From Galbula dea (lineage: Eukaryota > Chordata > Aves > Piciformes > Galbulidae), in the NCBI GenBank assembly GCA_013399015.1, contig VWZX01010081.1:508180-572179 (forward strand): a stretch of 64,000 nt of DNA, written 5' to 3'. The notes under the pieces were generated by a model. That model searched no databases. It was not told where the DNA came from and worked only from the letters and a program-made list of their open reading frames with translations. The position numbers were made by a program, and so were the translations under genes. Position 1 is the first letter of the stretch; each line of letters begins with the position of its first letter. Of the stretch, positions 11,531 through 23,827 are shown piece by piece.

Positions 11531-13000
11531 TACAACACATGCCCAACATTAATAAGGAAGCCCTGAATACAGCTGTGGGAGGGAGGATGGAGAGAGGCCA
11601 CCCTGGTATCACCATTCATTTGAACCCTACACAACAAAGTATTCCAGCAGCAAAGCTGGGGAAGGGAACTAACCTTTCCAAACCCAACATAAAACAGCCT
11701 AGCAATGGGTTTCATGCATGTTTATACTCTATTGACTTCAGCTGGTTTATAGCTGAGGCTAGAGCTATTTCTCCACAGTATTGAGTCACAAAATAATTCC
11801 AGGTAGGGTTTCACATTAATGGTCTTTTTATAATCTAAAGACAGCACAATGTAGTTCTGTATCTATTGCTGGTACCAAACTAGAGTTAAGTCAATATAAT
11901 GTTTCTGGCTCTAGTGCTAAAAAAGTAAGATTAAATTTAAAATTATTGAGCAGAAAATTTGAGTTTAATCAGATTTTACCTTAAGCTAGCACACATTTAT
12001 CCCTCAGACTGACACCAGCCTAATAACAATTTGACCCACCTAACTTTTTCTTTGTTGTTTCTTAAGTTATACTATTACAGACCAATTGCCCATTCTTTAC
12101 AGAATCATTATTAATTATTGAAACATTAAAAAGCTGAAGTCATTGTTTTTGTGCACTTAGCATAGCTTTTAAGACAGATTGGAGGGAGTGAATCTTTCAG
12201 TGGAGAGTCTTAAAATATTCACCAGTGCTAGAACAATTTAATGAAATTCACATTTATTTCAAGGATTTTTTTAATTAAATCTATTGGTTGTTGGTATCTG
12301 TAAACCCTTAAGAATAAACACCTGCAGTGTTTTATTATGTAAAAAGGTAGTTTAATTGCATCATATTTATCACAGACAAATCAAGCCCTATTCAGAAGAT
12401 AATAATGACACAGTAATTGGACCAGTAATTGGTTCAGGATGATTCAATATTGTACTAATAATCATAAATACTACTGTCTCCTGCTTTGGTACAAGGCTGA
12501 CACTATATTATAGATTGGATTTGGTGCCATAAATAGTTGTGAACTGGGTCCAGTAGTTCCCAGGTCTTTAGTTCAACTGCTTTAGTAAATAACAGGTACC
12601 AAATAATACATCCTACATGAGCAATCATTCCTAGCAGGGAATATTGTGGGGTTGGGTTTTTTTCTGCCTCTAGAAATGGCAGGAAGAGGCATCCTTACAG
12701 CAGTGATTCTTTTGGCTCCTTCTGTTAAGCATTACCATTTGCCTCAGAGATGTTTCCACTCCAAGTAAACCTGGTCACACTCAGAGCTGGTTGTAAAGTA
12801 GATCCAGTTGGTTTCCATCTTGCTTGCTTTGGCTTTGGGCCTATTTGTTGTTATTTGTTTGCATTCCTGACAAGAGGAGAAAGGGGGTACTTCAAAAAGG
12901 CTGAATATACAAAAAATGATGAGCATCTCTCCTCAAGGGAGAAATAGGAGGGTGGGTAAGGTAACCCAAAACTGATCACCTCCAACGCCACAGTAAGGCA
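11531..13000. other. AT-rich unique sequence, possible regulatory segment
   Basis: From about 11800 to 12500 the sequence is AT-rich, with many homeodomain-core-like ATTA/TAAT strings and no repeat. It includes two adjacent copies of cagtaattgg at about 12411-12432. No gene is recognised. The character resembles a conserved noncoding element, but conservation is not known. Confidence 0.3.
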
Positions 13001-13235
13001 GAGAATCATAGAATTAGGATTGGAAGAGATGTTGTTTGGAAGAAGAGACTGAACACCACCTTCCTCCAACCTCCTTTCAGGGAGCTGTAGAAAGCAAAAA
13101 GGTCTCACCTGAGCCTCCTCTTCTCCAGAGTAACCAATCCCAGTTCCCTCAGCTGCTCCTCACAATACCTGTGCTCTAGACCCTTCACCAGCTTCCTTGC
13201 CCTTCTTTGGACATGCCCTAGCAAAGTCAGGGAAT
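13001..13235 (-). mobile_element. CR1 LINE, rearranged 3' region
   Basis: The 3' terminus is present in antisense (gagaatcatagaattagg). After about 70 bp the sequence jumps to a more internal block: ccaacctcctttcaggg, then gcctcctcttctccagagta, cagctgctcctcacaatacc and agacccttcaccagcttcc. The intermediate 200 bp or so seen in other copies is missing, so this copy carries an internal deletion. Confidence 0.9.
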
Positions 13236-15840
13236 CCAGGCAGTATGGCTTGTCCCTGGTGAGTTTTGCACCCCTGGAGATAGTCATCAGTGAGCTTCTG
13301 TGTGCCACCAGACCCAACAAACCCCTGTCATCTCATGGGCTTCTCCTTCCCTCAGAAATCAGCACTACTATTGCTTTCTTTGCATCTTCTTCATGCATTT
13401 CCAATATCAGCCAGAGAACCAGCATCTGAAATGAGGTGTTCACCTTTCCCCCTACCTTCTGCCTGGTACCACAGAGGTCTTACTGCAGCCTTTCAGGTGA
13501 CACCTTTTATTTCAAATCTGAGAGCTTTTCTTTTACAAAACCTATGGTTATTTTTTTCTCTTGAAAATACCTCTCAAAAGTAATCCTGATAAAAAGACCT
13601 TTATTGCTTCCTTATTCTTACTAATGGGACATGTCAGCAGTTAGGTTTGAGCTTTCCAAACACAGATAGCACTAAACAGAAGTACTTAGATCCATACTGA
13701 GATAGGTAAAAAGAGATGCCATGTTACCAAAGACACTACAACACTATTGGATTTCACCTGGAGTTTTGATCAGTTTTCCAGACTGTCCTGATGTGATTTG
13801 AGCACCAGCTTAATTGCTTGCTATCAGGACTTATTATCATGTTAATAAAAGCCTTACTTATCCCAATTGTACAAAATAAATTGGCACATAGGTACCCAGC
13901 TGTAATCTACATTTCTCCCCCCTCTATTTTTATTTGTATATATAATATACCCTTTTAATTCTCTCTCTTTTCTTGACTTGTGCAGGGAGGAGGGGTTGGA
14001 ACTCTAACCAAGCAACCACAATAGCATTAGAGCAGAGGGTGGATGGTAGGAGGCTGCAGCCCTGTAGCCAGTGGCTTATTTATGGTGGGTTGACAGATTG
14101 ATACAGGCCAAGATGGTGCCCAAACCCCACTCATATGCCATGTCAGGAGAGCTGTGAAAATCTCTCCTGTCACCGCTGCATTCAGCAGGCACTTGGCTGA
14201 CCCACAGGCACTGTTTCATTCGCCAGTGCCATGGTCTTTCAAAGGGAGCCAAAAGGGAGTGGAACCTCATTATCCCCAAAACAATGATCCTTCCTCACTA
14301 GGCAGAGAAACTTGCTTTTCATTGGTACATTGTACAGCTCAGAGCTGGAATAGAGATAACATATCCCCCTTTCATCACCGGAACAAAAGCTCAGGGTCTA
14401 TGCTCCTGCCTTGGAATAATGTCCTCAGCAGCCTAAGCTGTTGTATGTGTAGGTGTTTACCTCTTGTCCTTCAATTGCTTTGCACTGGAGAGATGATGCA
14501 GCAGGCTCTGGGTGTCAATTGAAGATGGACAGTGCAATGCTGGGCCACCACTGTTTCCTAGTTCCTGTTCCTCTCCATCCACCTTCCCACTGGCTGATAT
14601 TTCCACTCCGAAGCACACTACCTGAATGGTGAAGGAAGGGAGGGAGATGAGGAACGCAGACAGCCAAAGAGACAACTCATATTGCAGGAGGTACTTAGGG
14701 AAACCTTTTAAGACTATCTAGCAGAGCAGCCAAAGTGTAGGCACTAAGGCTTGAAAGCAATCTGTACAAATGAAATGCCACGGCAGAGTGGCACCAGGGG
14801 ACCAGTTCACTCATAATGGAGTCAAGGTAATGGAGGCCAAACACACCAGCTACACATTTGTCCTGCAAAGGGAAAGCATGGGACACCAAACCAACCCTTT
14901 GCTAATTCTTTTTTCCCCCTTGATGTTCCATCCCTGAGCCATTTATTTTTTTTTTTCTTCACATTGCCTGAGTCTCTCTTACCTTAGCCTCTCACAGGGA
15001 GGAGGGAAAGGTGAGAAGACAGGAGAGCTATCGCTGTGCACAGCCAGGCAGGCAGGCAGCAGAGGTAGATGAACAGAATGTGTTGAAAGCATCATGATCC
15101 AGCGCCAGGAAATAACAGTTAGCATATCCCTGAATGACATTTACAGGAAACCTATGTTTCCTTTTCAGGGCCATAAGCTTCAACAAACTGGTGTGTTCAG
15201 TCAGCCCTTCCCCATGTACAGTATGGATGCCACAATTTTCTCAGCATATGCTCAGCTGCGTCCTTCTGATGGCATCCATGTTGGCGCCTTTCCATCTATA
15301 GGCATGGAGGGATGTCTTCATCTTCTGCAGGAGTCTGGGGCTACTGCCAAAGGCAGGGATCCAAGCACCACAGGCAAGGAAAGTGGATCGTTTTGGTTCC
15401 TGAATAAGGATTAGGCTTTGTAACACCTGAGCAGTGAAAATCCTGCAGAGCCTTCGTGGCCGGAGCCAGGAAACGCCGTGGTTCTGCTGAAGATGGTTGA
15501 GCAGAGCCCTCTTTAACCAAGGGGACTGTTTGCTGCAGAGCAAGTGACAGAAAATTGAGGTAACTGAATGGCAAATAAACAGCCACAAGGAAACTCCTTA
15601 GAAAGGCTAGAATGGTTTTGGCTCTGATGCTGTCTCAACATGTAATAGATAACACTTTCATTATCTTAACTCACTCTTAAGGAAAAAATACCACACAGCT
15701 CATGGTTTACTCCAAGAGCTGGTTTACTTATGTGAAGCAGAGATTCCTTTGATCTATTGTTACACACTGCTGAGGAGCCCAGTTATACACCATCCTAAGC
15801 AACAATGCTAGTCAAATCCCTTTATTATTTACTTCTTTAT
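13236..15840. other. Unique sequence, no gene recognised
   Basis: Frames at 14154-14522, 15094-15414 and 15241-15588 (minus) are 106-122 codons but lack motifs. A GGCA microsatellite of a few units lies near 15046-15058. Four CpG sites sit close together at about 15454-15478. Poly-T runs are present near 14945-14957. Confidence 0.35.
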
Positions 15841-15857
15841 TTTTTAATCACACAGAG

Positions 15858-15902
15858 CAAAAAAATAAAATAAAATGAAATAAAAATAAAATAAAACAAA
15901 AA
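15858..15902. repeat. (AAAAT)n low-complexity tract
   Basis: Repeated aaaat units with minor variation follow gagcaaaaaa. This is a simple repeat with no flanking transcript features. Confidence 0.85.
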
Positions 15903-17279
15903 TCCCTCTGCTTTTCCCCTGGAGCGTGTCTGTTTCTTGTCTTCTCACAGTATGGGCCAAAATGTACTCTTTTTTTTCCTTGGGAAAGGAGGATTTCCCT
16001 GAAGTAAACAGGATACCCAGAATTAAGGGCAGGATTTGGTCTACACACTGTTTTATCCACTCTCCATTTATCGTATCTAACACACTGAGGAGAGGAGAAA
16101 GGAATTTCTTTAGGTATTAAATGGCCTTGGAAATCATTCTCAACAAGGAATAAAACATCCCCTTTACCTAAAATCCCATTATAGAATAAATGATGAAGTT
16201 AATTTAAGGAGAAAATTTAGCCAACAAAAGCCAAGTCTCTGCCATAGGCAAACTCTCAGCTCTCCAGCTTGAGGAAGAAAAACTGAATTATTTCCTCTCC
16301 TCCTTTCTGATCAGCTTCTTTTAGTGAAGTGGGAAGGGAACCTTATTGATTAGCAGACACAAAGCAGCCAGTGGTGATATAGATGGGAATTAAAAGCAGT
16401 TTTATGGCTCTGCACCTGATGGGGGAAAAAACCTTTTTAGCTCAGCCCCACGTAAGAAGTTGTCTCCTACTTTGGAGCCATTTTTCTTCTGCCTCCTTCA
16501 AACGCCAAAGAGATGACGACGACGCACAGCTAATTAACAACAGAATAATTGAACTATGGCTCTAACTATCTACCTTTAAATCAAAGGAAGAAGGCAACCA
16601 ATACTAAAATTTAATCTGTCCTCTGGGGCTGGAGACAGCTTACAGGTTCAAGTCAGATAGCAAATGTAGCTAAATGGCAGTCAGGAAAGATCATGTGACT
16701 GGGGGCTAAAAACTAATTAATCTCCATAAAGCTGTAAGTGAGGTAGGTAAGATGACTTGAAATCTGATTACATTATTGCATTTAAGGAGGGAAAATGCAG
16801 CATGTATTTTTCATGTTGATTTTAACCACCTGAGCCCTTAATGACATTTTGTACCTTGAAAGAAAACTCATATTTCATCTGCATTTAAAAAAAAAAAAAA
16901 CAGAAAACCCTACAAAGATGCTATTGTCATCTGCAGAGAATTTACAAATTTAGCCTAAATAATGCTGCTGTGAAGCACAAAAAGTGCCTTTCTAAACTTT
17001 TTTTTTTCCCCCTCAGTGTAAGTCAGAGGAAGATTCCATATAACTATGGGAAGCTGTAAAGCTAAACATTTAATAAAAGCTGAAATAAATCTTAGGGAAA
17101 GAACAAATTTACTCTGTATACTGATGCAGGAGGGGTGAAAAAAAAGAGCCTGGCTGCTGAAATGCATGTGTTTTGCTCCTCTGATTTGTAAACAACCTCC
17201 GACACTAAATGTTGAATTAGTGGGAACACAGCATTGCTTATGATTTCTATTATTTATAAATGGCTACAAAGCAAGGAAC
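15903..17279. other. AT-rich unique sequence, possible regulatory segment
   Basis: This stretch contains strings such as gctaattaacaacagaata (about 16528) and aaactaattaatctccataa (about 16709), together with a gatgacgacgacgc motif at about 16513. It also has a 14-A run near 16887-16900. No repeats or genes were found. ATTA-type motifs at this density are common in developmental enhancers, but here that is inference only. Confidence 0.3.
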
Positions 17280-17312
17280 AAACAAACACACACATAGACA
17301 CACACAAAAACA
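17280..17312. repeat. (CA)n microsatellite
   Basis: A run of acacacaca is interrupted by tagaca and then ends in aaaaca. It is short and imperfect. Confidence 0.8.
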
Positions 17313-17879
17313 TCACAACCCTCCAGGCAGCAGACAGGAGACCTCAATTCAATGAATCTAGTCAAAATATGCATGGAATAGACAGAAAGTTATTTATTTT
17401 ATTATTTTCATGGATTTTTTTTTCCCCTCTTTTGGTTGTGGAGGATAGAAAGGAAGAGAGAGGAAGCAAAAAACTGCAACCACATACCAAGCTGAGACAG
17501 TCCCTGAAGTTAATTCTTCAGGCTCCAGCCATGGTTGTGGGCTTCTGTGCATCATCTCTGCTTCTGGGGTGTAGCAGTATCTAGGGTAAATGTGAGAGAG
17601 TAGAAAACACCACAGGCACCAAAAAAATACCCACCTAAAAATAAAAAGCCCAGAGCCAATTATGTGTTTCTGAGATTCGTTATCAACAGCCCCAGCTAAC
17701 CACCTCTGCCTGTGCAGGAGGCCAGGGACAGTTTTATGTGATGAAAAAGTGTACTTTTAAAATGTTCCTAATATACTTGATCTATACTGCTGTACAAGTA
17801 TATGGCAGCAATAAATAAACAGCATTTAAGTGAACAAGCACACGTTTATAGGTATAATAATGGCATTCTGCACTCCTGC
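17313..17879. other. Unique sequence, no gene recognised
   Basis: There is a 116-codon plus-strand frame at 17234-17584 that crosses the CA repeat and shows no domain. Nothing else was seen. Confidence 0.35.
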
Positions 17880-17970
17880 AACACCTTTGATCCCAGGAAT
17901 TTCCAAGTTCTTTGCAAGGATTAATTCATTAAGCTTCAACATACCCCTGCACCAGATGCTATTAAAATAC
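17880..17970 (+). mobile_element. MIR/CORE-SINE-like relic
   Basis: The block ttccaagttctttgcaagga, then ttaattcattaagcttcaac, followed by atacccctgcaccagatgct and attaaa, aligns by eye with the central MIR segment. In MIR a CTTT(G/A)CA is followed by a TTAAT..CTCACAAC stretch and a (G)TATTA motif. It is heavily decayed, as expected for an ancient amniote SINE. Confidence 0.45.
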
Positions 17971-19222
17971 TTTTTATGGCTTACAAATTCTATGAAAGAT
18001 GTGCTTGTATTTCATGTCTTATTGTGCCTCCTATCCAAAGCAATTACTTTTCTCCTCCCTGGGCTGTGTGGTGGATGGAAATGATGGCAGGGTCTTCCTG
18101 CTTCCTTGGGCTGGCTGGGAGATTCCCTAGTAGATTTTAGGCTCCTATTGTTGATCAGGAAATCTGGAGGGGGGAGACAAGACTGTTGCCTGCTCGTGTA
18201 CCTCTTCGTTTGCTTTGCCTGTCTTGCTCCTAAAGCCTCAGATTTTCCTTCCCTGCCTCCTGTGTTGCTTTTTCCTATGACTGATCTTCCTAAAATGCTC
18301 AAGGATTTTGCTATTTTGCTGGCTAGAGTTAGGAAGATAATATTGCCACATGGTGAAACTTGTCACATGGCTGCAAAGTGTCCCCTATCCCTCAACACTC
18401 CCCACCCCTTCCCTTGCTTTTTCTGTCAGCAACTAAACCATTACACTTCTTACATCTTTAGTCCTGGCTTTGCCAGAATCCAACAGGCTCAAACCCTCCT
18501 TGCAAGTGATTTAAGGTAGAGTAACTTGGCAGTAAAACTTGCAGGATGAGAGTGTGTGTTTGCAGAGTCTAGCACAGAAGGCGGCAACGTCCCTGCATGA
18601 AGTCTTAGCCTCTATGGGAAAAGAGAAATACATGGGAAGTAGCTCTCAGATCTAATCCTCTCCTTATCACCCTTATCTACAGCTGGCTATGCATCCTTCC
18701 CTGGACTGTGGTTAGTGGAAAACTCCTACATGGAGTAAAGTTTGGCCTTATGACTTATTAGACTTAGGAGAAGCCACACACATACCTGATGTAAGGATTT
18801 TATTCCTCTTGGGCAATTTCTAACACCCCTTTCTCATTCCTCCTGCTTCCAGAAATGGACTCTCAGGTACCTAATAAGAAGCTCATGTTCTGGTGCTGAG
18901 GATGTTAATTCAAATCTTTCTTCTCTACCTGATTTATTATTTACTGAAACTGGTTGTGTCTGCTGGCCATCAGTCCAGTTTGAGTAAAATTTGGCCAATG
19001 TGTTCAATTACTGGATCGTACAACCACAAAGGTCCAACCTCACTTCATCCACATCACCTCCTAGGAAACACACCTAAAAACTATTCCAGTGTCACTGAAG
19101 TATACCAACAGGCACCTCAGGTTGATCTTCTCTTGGCCTATCTGCAAAATACTTTCTCCAAAGCTGGACACATCACTGTGTTTTCAGCAGTAAGAGGGCT
19201 CTTCGGGACAGGGACTCTATAA
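17971..19222. other. Unique sequence, no gene recognised
   Basis: A 137-codon plus-strand frame at 18106-18519 and a 96-codon minus-strand frame overlap here. Neither resembles a known family. No repeats are evident. Confidence 0.35.
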
Positions 19223-19295
19223 AATCACAGAATCATTTTGATTGGAAGAGACCTTTAACATCATCAAGTCCAACCATTAACCAGCACTGTCAAAT
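19223..19295 (-). mobile_element. CR1 LINE, 3'-end fragment
   Basis: It starts aatcacagaatcattttg and continues with attggaagagacctttaaca and tcatcaagtccaaccattaa, ending near ccagcactgtcaa. This is antisense CR1 terminus. Similarity fades after about 75 bp. Confidence 0.85.
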
Positions 19296-21278
19296 ATAGA
19301 TGGGCTTCAAATTCTCTGTAAATTTACCATTAAGCACCAGGGATAACAAACCCTCATCTCTGTACCATGGGTACTCAAATTCCTAAAAGCACCAAGAGAT
19401 GGACCTTTTTGAGACCCATCAGCCACAAACACTCTGATGACAAAATAACCTTCCTCAAAGGGATAAAGTCTTTGGGCTGTGTCCACAGGAGGTTTGGTGA
19501 CACATGTACACAACTATCCAGGACATTTTTATCATGCCAATGAGAGTCATATGCTCTCACTGAGCAGTTTTTACTATTTACTTACTGAGAGTATTTTTTC
19601 TCACGGTGGTCAGCACACTACTCAGAGTTGACTTTATCTGAACTGCATTTTTGCTGCTAGAAACCAATTTTTGTTTATTTGTTTTTTGGCCAGAAACCAA
19701 CCATTTTTGCTGCTGGTTTCACCAGAAACCAATTGTAGGTTTCCTGTATTGCCCTCCAGATGCTGAGCACACACCATGTCACAGCTCACGCTTCTAATAG
19801 GTGTGTTGTTGCTTGCTAGCTGCTCCCTCCCTCCAACTCAAGTGTTTCCCCTGTCTCTGTACTCATATATTCAGGCCATAAAGAGCAACTTCTGACCAGC
19901 AGACATCATCCAGAACCCAGCTTCAAAGCATGGGTTTGGTTTGCTTTTCTCTAGAGCTGTGCCATTAATGCTTTGTCACGTGAGGTCTTGTGCCAGCTGC
20001 TTTTGGGAAATGTGCTGCTGCCCAGTGCCAACCTGCTCCTTAAAAAAGCACTTTATGGACTTGGTTTTTTTTTTCTTTTAAGGAACTAAATTTGTTCCTT
20101 TTACAGTGGAAGGAGAGGGAATCCCCAGGCCAAACTTCAGATTCCTGACATAATTCTCCACCTACTCAACTGGAGTTGTGCCCCAGCACAGGCATGTTCC
20201 CACACAGTTGGAGGACCTTGCAGCTTCCACGTGCCTACAGAGAGCGAGTAGGAAAGGCAGAACCTACCCCAAAAGTGTCTTTTCCTTTAAAAAATAAACC
20301 ATGATCTTACCTTTTTCAGGCCACTTAGATAATGGAGTTGAGCCCAGCTGGACTGAGGAAAGATTTTTGTAACATACAGATGTTGATACCACAGCTCAGC
20401 TTGCTTAAATATTTAAGTACACTAAGGTACTCTACAACCAAAACACCTTGAGTTAATTCAGGTTGCATCTGGAAAGATGACATTTAAGAAGCCACACATC
20501 AGCTTTCTGATTTGTTCCTTCTGTCTTCTGATAAATCTACAATATCTACCCATAAGTTTTAAAGCATATAAAAATTCAACTCTATTTTTGTTTAGATGGA
20601 TAATATTGTAATCAAAGGATTGGCTCTTGGACTGCAGAGTCCTTGGGTTTATGGACTTGAGGCAAAACATCAGATACAAATCTGGCTGAAGGCTCTTTAA
20701 GAAGAAAGATGGCAAGTAAATTCTAGTTTAATCTAAAAGGCAATTCAACTATTAATCATGATTACAGATAATTCCCAATGTGCCATAATATCATTTAATT
20801 TCCAAAAAAACAGAGGAAGTGACAGCACACATGTTTTTGACACCATGCCATGCAATAATATCAGGCAGAAAAGAGGGGGAAAAAAACCCCCAAACCTTTA
20901 TAACCTATTTCTGCTCCTAGGTCATAAATCACCAATCAGACCCTTAGATCCCATTTAATATTTTCAAGTCTCCTTTTATAGAACCTTTTGCCTTGTTCAT
21001 GCTTTGTCTTAACAAATACACTTGGCCATAATGAAAACAAACCTGCTGAAGCCTCGGCGGCCTGAGACAAGCTATAACACATTTCTGCACCACAGGGTGG
21101 GCTCCTGGGATACCTACTGAGAAAATGCAGCCCCTCTACGCATGCCCAGACTATTAAAATGAATTGACATGTTAATGCTGACAGGAAAAGAGCACAAGAG
21201 AGCTCGCTAAATTACTGCTCAGTCAGGCACTAGGAATTCCTGAGTGGCTAACTCCTGAGCAAAAAACCTGCAGCAAGG
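19296..21278. other. Unique sequence with a local partial duplication
   Basis: Two copies of catttttgctgct, each followed by agaaaccaat, occur at 19646-19668 and 19702-19733. The second has about 9 bp inserted. The rest has only short motif-free frames. AT-rich, repeat-free sequence occupies 20400-21230. Confidence 0.4.
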
Positions 21279-21410
21279 AGATGAAGGAGAAGGGAAAAAA
21301 AAATTAAATAAAGAAAGAAAAATGAAAAAAAAAATGAAAGAGAAGGGGGAAGGAGAAGGGAGGGAAAAGGGAAGAAGAAAAAAAGAAATGGGGGGGGAAA
21401 AAAGAAACTT
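21279..21410. repeat. Purine-rich (GA/A) tract
   Basis: About 130 bp are almost all A and G on the plus strand, with blocks such as gaaagagaagggggaaggag and an 8-G run near 21391-21398. A minus-strand F/P/S-rich frame across it is a translation artefact. Confidence 0.85.
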
Positions 21411-22012
21411 TATTGTCAACTGGAACCAATGTTGTTGTCATGTTAGTAATGCACCTACTCATAAATCATATGGATTTTAATCATACCTGCCACCTCAGCC
21501 TGCTTCTCCCCTGAGAAATTGTTTTCTTTTGGCTCCCTCCTTCCCTCGCTTTCAATTATCTGGAAGCTGTTTCTGGTGTTTATTTATTTATCTAAAGTTC
21601 ACATACAGTATGCATGCACAAATTTCCTCTGGGGGCCTGAGGCTCGGCAGATCATACAAGGATGCGGTGGAGCGTGGCAGCTAACAGCTCAGATGAATGT
21701 ACTCAGGCTCAGAAAACCTGCTTTGGACCAGGGTGACAAGAGAAGGGGAGGACAGAAAGTAATTAGTGTGTGTACAATGATGGATTATGGCTTAATATTC
21801 AGGCATTTCACCTTTGGACTGGTATAGGTAAGGCCCACAAGATGACAAACAGAGTTTACATTCTTCTGGGGAAAGAGGCCAAAAAAAGAAAAAGAGGGGG
21901 GAAAAAACCCCCAAAATAACACAAGGTTTTCACTGTTAGCCATGTCCTCTGATCAGCCAGTTGCTGTTAGTTGGTCTAGTTCTGTTTCAGACCTTTTCAA
22001 ATTTGGAAAGCA
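21411..22012. other. Unique sequence, no gene recognised
   Basis: The start (about 21420-21490) is AT-rich, with strings like ataaatcatatggattttaa. CpG dinucleotides are slightly enriched at about 21642-21673. A short A/G and C run lies at 21880-21915. A plus-strand frame at 21519-21827 has no motif. Confidence 0.35.
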
Positions 22013-22056
22013 CTATATATATGTATGCATATATACACACATACATATCTACATCT
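22013..22056. repeat. TA/CA-rich low-complexity tract
   Basis: The tract reads tatatatatgtatgcatat followed by acacacatacatat. It is a short degenerate microsatellite. Confidence 0.75.
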
Positions 22057-22283
22057 ATGAGAAACTGGATGGACAGCTGCTTGGCAAATTTCTGACAAGC
22101 TGGCATAATATTGTTTTTCTGTCTCCCAGCTTCTAGAGGTAACTTTAGTCCTAAAAAGCAACTCACTCTCTCAGATTTGAAGGAGAGCGTGTGAACTGCC
22201 AGTGACCTTTTCTCAGCTCTGGGAGGTGAACGTGGAGCACAGATCCATCACCACATGAAGATCTTCTAGACAACTGGGAGAAA

Positions 22284-22338
22284 AATAAAATGAAATAATT
22301 TAAGCAAAAAAAAAAAAAAAAAGAAGGAAAAAAAAAAG
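22284..22338 (+). other. Poly(A) run with upstream AATAAA
   Basis: AATAAA at 22284-22289 is followed 16 bp later by a 17-A run (22306-22322) and then a second A-rich block. This is the geometry of a reverse-transcribed mRNA 3' end. No coding sequence is recognised upstream (22140-22280), so the source transcript is unknown. Chance association with an A-rich simple repeat is possible. Confidence 0.3.
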
Positions 22339-23538
22339 CCAGACTGAAAACAAAACATGAGAAGAGTTCAATAAGGAGTTACAACTCCAGGTTAAATAGA
22401 GTTTTAACTCCTGCACGAGTTGAGAGCAGGTGAAGCTCTGCATGTGTGTGTGTCTGTGTGTGTATGAGGTCTACAGCAGCTTTTTTAGGGCTGTTGGAAT
22501 CTATAGTTGCTATGCAGGGTGTTGCTCAATTAAAGGACCATCTAGACAGCTCTCCCCTTTGGAACACTTGTAGGAATTAAATGGATCACCTGCAGTTTGA
22601 CATTTTGCAAAATAAAAGAATAATTGGGGCACTCTATTGGTTTGGTTTGGGGTTTTTTTGTCTTTTAAAGAGAAGGTTCAAACTCATCCTGTGAAGCTTA
22701 GCTGGAACCAGAATTTGGGACTTGGGTCCAGATTTTGTTCCCCCACTGCTTTCTCAGAAAACTAACAAAGCTACAGTTAACTCTTTCATCACCATACAGT
22801 TCTCTATGGGCATTTGATGCACCTCTAGCCTCATGCTTTGAAATGCTGAGAAGTTCTTTAATCAAATTGATATGAAGGAAAAGAATTAGATGGTATGACA
22901 GTCTCCAAAATTTTCCTCTGAAGGCCATGACCTGGTTATGACACAAGTCCTGTGCTTCATGTTCTTTGAATTAAGACTATCTGGAGGAGTTCAGCTACCT
23001 GTCAAAGTGAGATGAAGGGTGAGGGGGTGGTTCTCAGAACACCCAGCCTCTCCTCCAAAATCCAAGGAGCCCAGAGACTTTCACATTGTCTCTATTCCTG
23101 GACAAACTCTACCAAAACCAAACAGACCAAATCCTTGAGATCAAGTGCATGCTGTGATCAGAGCAGATCATTCACCAGAGGAGGAGCAACAGATGCTTAT
23201 GTATATGTCATCTCTTAAACATGAAATGGTGTCTCATCAGCTGAAAATTTACCTGGAAGATATCCTCATTCTCACATTCACTCTAGCTGTGCCTGAGACA
23301 AAATGCCAGATGTTCCAACCAATGCTGTCTTGAAACACTATTTTCCAGGGAAGTGTTTCAAAAGAAACCCAAGGAGATGTCCCTTGTCCTGATTTCATGG
23401 ATGCTGCCAGGGGCTGCAGTGTCATTGAGGGACCTTCAGTCCAACCCACCATAGACCTCTAGGTCAACTCAAGGCAGCCACTGTCTTATGCCTATCCTTC
23501 TGTGGAGGGTCCATGCTGCACAGAGTCTGCTGAAGACC
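22339..23538. other. Unique sequence, no gene recognised
   Basis: A (TG)n microsatellite of about 20 bp lies at 22443-22464, and a T/G-rich run at about 22640-22668. Short frames at 22698-22946 and 23145-23333 have no motif. Confidence 0.4.
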
Positions 23539-23827
23539 TCACAGTATCACAAAGCATCCTGTGCTGGAAGGGACCCACCAGGATCATCAAGTCCAGCTCC
23601 TATCTCTGCAAAGGACAACCCCAAAGTCACCCCATTTTGTCTAAGAGCATTGGCCAAATGCTTCTTGAATTCCCTAAGAGTTGGTGCCATGACTGCATCT
23701 CTGGGGAGCCTGTTCTAATGCTCCACTACCCTCTGGGTGGAGAACCTTTTCTTAACATCTAACCTGAATCCCCCCTGGCACAGCTTCAGGCCATTCCCCC
23801 AGGTCCTGTTGCTGTCCACCAGAGACT
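23539..23827 (-). mobile_element. CR1 LINE, 5'-truncated 3' region
   Basis: It begins tcacagtatcacaaagcatc and includes ggaagggacccaccaggatc, aattccctaagagttggtgc, gcatctctggggagcctgtt and gccattcccccaggtcctgt. The sense copy at 49644 carries the complementary wording, so the two belong to one subtype. Confidence 0.92.
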
